Shown piece after piece: positions 25,183 to 27,573 of a stretch of DNA of 27,573 nt (the stretch's first letter is position 1; the number at the start of each line of letters is the position of its first letter). The notes beneath the pieces are model-generated. The model worked only from the letters and a program-made list of their open reading frames with translations, made no database searches and had not been told where the DNA came from. The position numbers were made by a program, and so were the translations under genes. Source of the stretch: Methylobacter sp. GTDB taxonomy: Bacteria; Pseudomonadota; Gammaproteobacteria; Methylococcales; Methylomonadaceae. Where the stretch lies: NCBI GenBank assembly GCA_023229605.1, contig JALNYY010000045.1:1-27573 (forward strand), written 5' to 3'.

Positions 25183-25205
25183 GGCAAACGATGAAGCTGT
25201 TTGCC
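25183..25205. repeat. Small hairpin after the cydC palindrome
   Basis: GGCAAAC (25183-25189) pairs with GTTTGCC (25199-25205) over a 9-base loop, directly upstream (plus-strand sense) of the thioesterase stop. It probably belongs to the same repeat element as 25090-25169. Confidence 0.5.
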
Positions 25206-25215
25206 TACCGGACCC

Positions 25216-25671
25216 TTACGGCGTTATTAAAGGATCAGCATATAACTTGATTTCATCAACAATACCCTGAGGCAAACGAATGATCTTTTTGTCATGGTTA
25301 GCAAAAACAATTTTTTGATAACCCGTTGATATTAATGTGTTATCTACATAAAAACGAAATTGCAAACAAAAAGAACAAGGTTTGATGTCGGAGGTATTTA
25401 GATAACACTGCACAGTTTGAAATGGAAAAGTTTCGTGTGCGTAATGTTGGTGGGCATATTGAGTGATAAAGACCCCTTGGGATTGCAACATATAGGGCGA
25501 AATACAGCGAAAAAACCACTGCTCCCGACAGATCCCTTGCCATTCGAAATACCGCGCAAAATAGGTATTGCCATAAGCATTCGAGTCTTTTAAGCCGATT
25601 TCGATAGTGTATAAAAATGTTTTTTTTGCTAATGATTCCGCCTGTTGATGAACAATTTTTTTGTTTAACAT
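25216..25671 (-). CDS. Hot-dog fold acyl-CoA thioesterase, enediyne-associated (CalE7/DynE7) type
   Basis: This 151-residue protein opens with a signature close to the hot-dog thioesterases of enediyne polyketide clusters: GLKDSNAYGNTYFARYFEWQ followed by GICREQWF (about residues 26-53). In those enzymes the Asn/Gly/Arg residues and the FEWQG stretch surround the acyl pocket. The later FRFYVDNTLISTGYQKIVF fits the hot-dog beta sheet. It should hydrolyse or release an acyl chain from a carrier; the substrate is unknown. No polyketide synthase is visible. It has an AAGGAAA ribosome binding site, lies 77 bases after the histidine kinase stop on the same strand, and is AT-richer than the GC-balanced genes nearby. 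Family fairly sure; subgroup inferred. Confidence 0.75.
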   Translation of the reverse strand: MLNKKIVHQQAESLAKKTFLYTIEIGLKDSNAYGNTYFARYFEWQGICREQWFFRCISPYMLQSQGVFITQYAHQHYAHETFPFQTVQCYLNTSDIKPCSFCLQFRFYVDNTLISTGYQKIVFANHDKKIIRLPQGIVDEIKLYADPLITP

Positions 25672-25692
25672 GGTTTTTTCCTTATGAAAATT

Positions 25693-25714
25693 AAAAAATA
25701 CCCCGGTCGGGGCA
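25693..25714 (-). terminator. Intrinsic terminator between the kinase and thioesterase genes
   Basis: Read on the minus strand: stem TGCCCC-GACC-GGGGTA (six pairs, one G-T) at 25714-25699, then TTTTTT (25698-25693). It sits after the kinase stop and before the thioesterase start, so it should stop or attenuate kinase transcripts. A second small hairpin (GTAAG/CTTAC) lies just before it. Confidence 0.7.
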
Positions 25715-25726
25715 CCCAGATTTCCA

Positions 25727-25742
25727 GTAAGGAGTGTCTTAC
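25727..25742. repeat. Small inverted repeat preceding the terminator
   Basis: GTAAG (25727-25731) pairs with CTTAC (25738-25742) around GAGTGT. Together with the 25693-25714 terminator it gives two consecutive hairpins in the 77-base gap. Confidence 0.4.
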
Positions 25743-25748
25743 CAATGG

Positions 25749-27149
25749 TTAAGCGGCATGTATTTTAGGAAACTCTAGCGTGAAAGTTGTGTATTGATTT
25801 TCGATGGAATCACATTTGATTGCCCCACCGAATGCAGACATAACACGTCTGCAAAACGTGAGTCCAAGCCCGGAGCCATCCGTAATAGGCTTGGTTGTAT
25901 TAAACGAGTCGAATATTTTATTCCGTTGCCTTGCACTGATTCCCGAGCCTGTATTAGTCATGCTCAGAAAATTTAAATCTTCGGTTTGGCTGGTATGAAT
26001 GCTGATTTTATCTGATGCCGATGACTTTACTGCGTACACCGCATTTCCAAGCAAATTAAATAGCACTAAAACTAACAGCGTGTCCGAACCATGAAAAGTG
26101 AAGTCTTCATCAACTGCGATACTAATTTTCTTACGCAGTACGCCATCAAATGGATAACGCTCTATTGCTTCGTCTATGCAAGACTTTATTGTGTAGTTAG
26201 CAAAGGAAAGCTGTCTGTGATTTTCCAATGAAGCGGACAGCAACATTGTATCTAATGCAATATGCGTACGATCTATTTCACGCGTAATTCCACCCGCTAA
26301 ATCCGCCAAAATCTTTTGCTGTATCCCACCCAATTTTTGTTCGCATAAGCCATGAGCAACAGCAAGTCGATATCCTTCATAAAGCACAGGCCAAAATTGG
26401 TCGATTGCATTGGCCCGGATACGGATTGAAGCCATGGGCGTACGCATTTCATGCGCGAGGATCGCAGCAATATAGTTGGGATTAAGGATGTCGTACTTAA
26501 CAACGGCAAATATGATAACACTCAGACTAATCGCAATAAAAAGAACGCCCGGCGGGTAAAACTCAAACCCGTAATTACACAAATAATCAATCGCCGCGAA
26601 AAAATAAATCAACAAACTCCACAAACACAACTCGTAGCGCATACGCATTTCCGGCGCGGCTTGTTGTTGTGTCCGATAGGTTAAATACAGCCCTCGCGTC
26701 ATCACAATTACAGTCTGCAATAGATGAAAAACATGCGCTTGACCCGCTTTAGGATAATAGCCGAAAAAGTAGCGGTAGTATCCTAAAATAAAAAAATCGG
26801 AATTTAATAACACAGTCGCCAGTACAGCGGAAAAACCGTAGGATAGATAAACCCGGCGCCGTTCTTGGGTTTGCTCACAAATTTCAGTTAAAAAATGATA
26901 AATACCCGTCGGTAAAAATAAAATCATCAGATAACCGAACTTGATAAGCAATAATGCAACATGAGCATCGTTTACCTGAAACAAAATCGACCAAGTAAAT
27001 TGCCAGCAAAAAGAGGTCATACACAATATAAACAGGCTAATACTTATACGGTTAACCCCTTGGTCATGAAGCACGTAAATGCCATAAACAAGGAATAAAA
27101 TTGCCACAACAGCGGGTAAAATTGAATACATATATCCCTTATATTTCAT
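25749..27149 (-). CDS. Seven-helix sensor histidine kinase, CqsS/LqsS-like
   Basis: This 466-residue inner-membrane kinase has an N-terminal part with about seven hydrophobic helices (near 8-27, 36-55, 62-82, 101-125, 137-157, 175-192 and 198-220). The phospho-acceptor His233 lies in LAHEMRTPMAS. A long helical dimerization stretch with GYRLAVAHGL follows. The ATPase has an N-box Asn369 in NLLGNAVYAV, G1 NTGSGIS and G2 GSGLGLTF. No receiver domain is fused. The HEMRTP box and the following GYRLA stretch resemble the CqsS/LqsS quorum-sensing kinases, which detect alpha-hydroxyketones, so a small hydrophobic signal is a reasonable inference. AAGGG lies six bases before an in-frame ATG at 27131, which may be the real start. 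A partner response regulator is not visible. Confidence 0.85.
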   Translation of the reverse strand: MKYKGYMYSILPAVVAILFLVYGIYVLHDQGVNRISISLFILCMTSFCWQFTWSILFQVNDAHVALLLIKFGYLMILFLPTGIYHFLTEICEQTQERRRVYLSYGFSAVLATVLLNSDFFILGYYRYFFGYYPKAGQAHVFHLLQTVIVMTRGLYLTYRTQQQAAPEMRMRYELCLWSLLIYFFAAIDYLCNYGFEFYPPGVLFIAISLSVIIFAVVKYDILNPNYIAAILAHEMRTPMASIRIRANAIDQFWPVLYEGYRLAVAHGLCEQKLGGIQQKILADLAGGITREIDRTHIALDTMLLSASLENHRQLSFANYTIKSCIDEAIERYPFDGVLRKKISIAVDEDFTFHGSDTLLVLVLFNLLGNAVYAVKSSASDKISIHTSQTEDLNFLSMTNTGSGISARQRNKIFDSFNTTKPITDGSGLGLTFCRRVMSAFGGAIKCDSIENQYTTFTLEFPKIHAA

Positions 27150-27222
27150 TTACGCAGGCCGGGTTAGCGTAACCCGGCGTATCAAACCCACAAATATGGG
27201 GTTACGCTAATCCGACTTACGC
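27150..27222. repeat. Palindromic repeat upstream of the histidine kinase
   Basis: CCGGGTTA-GCG-TAACCCGG (27159-27177) is a perfect palindrome. The inverted version GGGGTTACGCTAATCC begins at 27189, giving a mirror arrangement, with TTACGCAG at both outer ends. This has the look of a dispersed intergenic element. Confidence 0.65.
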
Positions 27223-27224
27223 AG

Positions 27225-27573
27225 CTAGTGCTTGCTCCGCCGCTTTAGTTCAAGATTGTCAAGGAATATATGGTAAGGGAGGATCGTATGTGCTTTGAAT
27301 AACACGGGGTTTTCCACGATGGCGTAGGTATAGCTTTTCTTGCCTTTAAATTCGGTAGCGGGGAACAGATCATTGCGCCAGTCTATGTACTCGGGGAAGT
27401 AATGCCCCTCATTGCGCCAAAAATAAGGCACGATCTTGTTGCTTTTGAGTGCGGCCAATAGTTCTTGGGGCGCGCCCATTTCAACAGCAATTTCATACTG
27501 GCTAAGCAGGGTGTCTTCGCTTGGGACAATGAGCAAGTAGGATTCGCCTTTGGCATTCAGCATTAACATGCCA
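27225..27573 (-). CDS. Unknown protein, N-terminus beyond the window
   Basis: The minus-strand reading frame is open to the right edge, so the start may lie outside; the first ATG inside is at 27569 (114 residues from there). The protein is not recognised. It looks soluble and mixed alpha/beta, without a signal peptide or membrane helix. It has an aromatic centre (PYFWRNEGHYFPEYIDWRND) and ends LELKRRSKH. It lies upstream of the histidine kinase on the same strand, separated by a palindromic repeat. No catalytic motif was seen. Confidence 0.7.
   Translation of the reverse strand, partial: GMLMLNAKGESYLLIVPSEDTLLSQYEIAVEMGAPQELLAALKSNKIVPYFWRNEGHYFPEYIDWRNDLFPATEFKGKKSYTYAIVENPVLFKAHTILPYHIFLDNLELKRRSKH

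Overview
The window looks like chromosomal DNA from a gammaproteobacterium. The evidence is the fabA-fabB pair, the prfB frameshift gene of Escherichia coli type, ttcA, slt, lysS and cydDC, all at family-typical length with their catalytic residues intact. SoxYZ, a sigma-54 activator with a methanogen-output-like sensor domain and the DUF1326/DUF2182 pair would fit an aquatic or methanotroph-like lineage, but the sequence does not prove that. Most genes look GC-balanced. The exception is a visibly AT-rich two-gene block at 9002-10923.

Left part (1-8983): the start of an Rnm/TrpH-type PHP phosphoesterase and an ABC exporter half-transporter lie on the minus strand. They are divergent from a run of plus-strand genes: soluble lytic transglycosylase slt, the unsaturated fatty acid pair fabA-fabB, ttcA overlapping a SAM-hydrolase family gene, and prfB. 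prfB starts at 7885 and is read through an in-frame TGA by programmed +1 frameshifting.

Middle (8984-15060): prfB and lysS, often neighbours in this group, are separated by an AT-rich pair encoding an OLD/ABC-type ATPase and a 187-residue partner with a possible PD-(D/E)XK core. This is the best candidate here for an undescribed system, probably defence-like. After lysS comes a palindromic repeat region. gloB and a sigma-54 enhancer-binding protein follow on the minus strand.

Sigma-54 block (14991-19103): a consensus -24/-12 promoter at 15068-15083 faces away from the activator gene and precedes a DUF938 methyltransferase. A short-chain dehydrogenase whose catalytic Tyr is Phe, DUF1326, DUF2182 and an L,D-transpeptidase follow on the same strand. 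A perfect palindrome about 65 bases upstream of the promoter is a candidate activator site. The activator probably controls at least the first gene.

Right part (19135-27573): a minus-strand group thiD-thiE-soxY-soxZ is divergent from cydD-cydC. After a repeat-rich gap come, on the minus strand, a seven-helix histidine kinase resembling the CqsS/LqsS group, a hot-dog thioesterase of the enediyne-associated type, and a partial unknown gene at the window edge. Several gaps hold palindromic repeats that look like dispersed intergenic elements. I saw no tRNA, rRNA, CRISPR array or insertion sequence.
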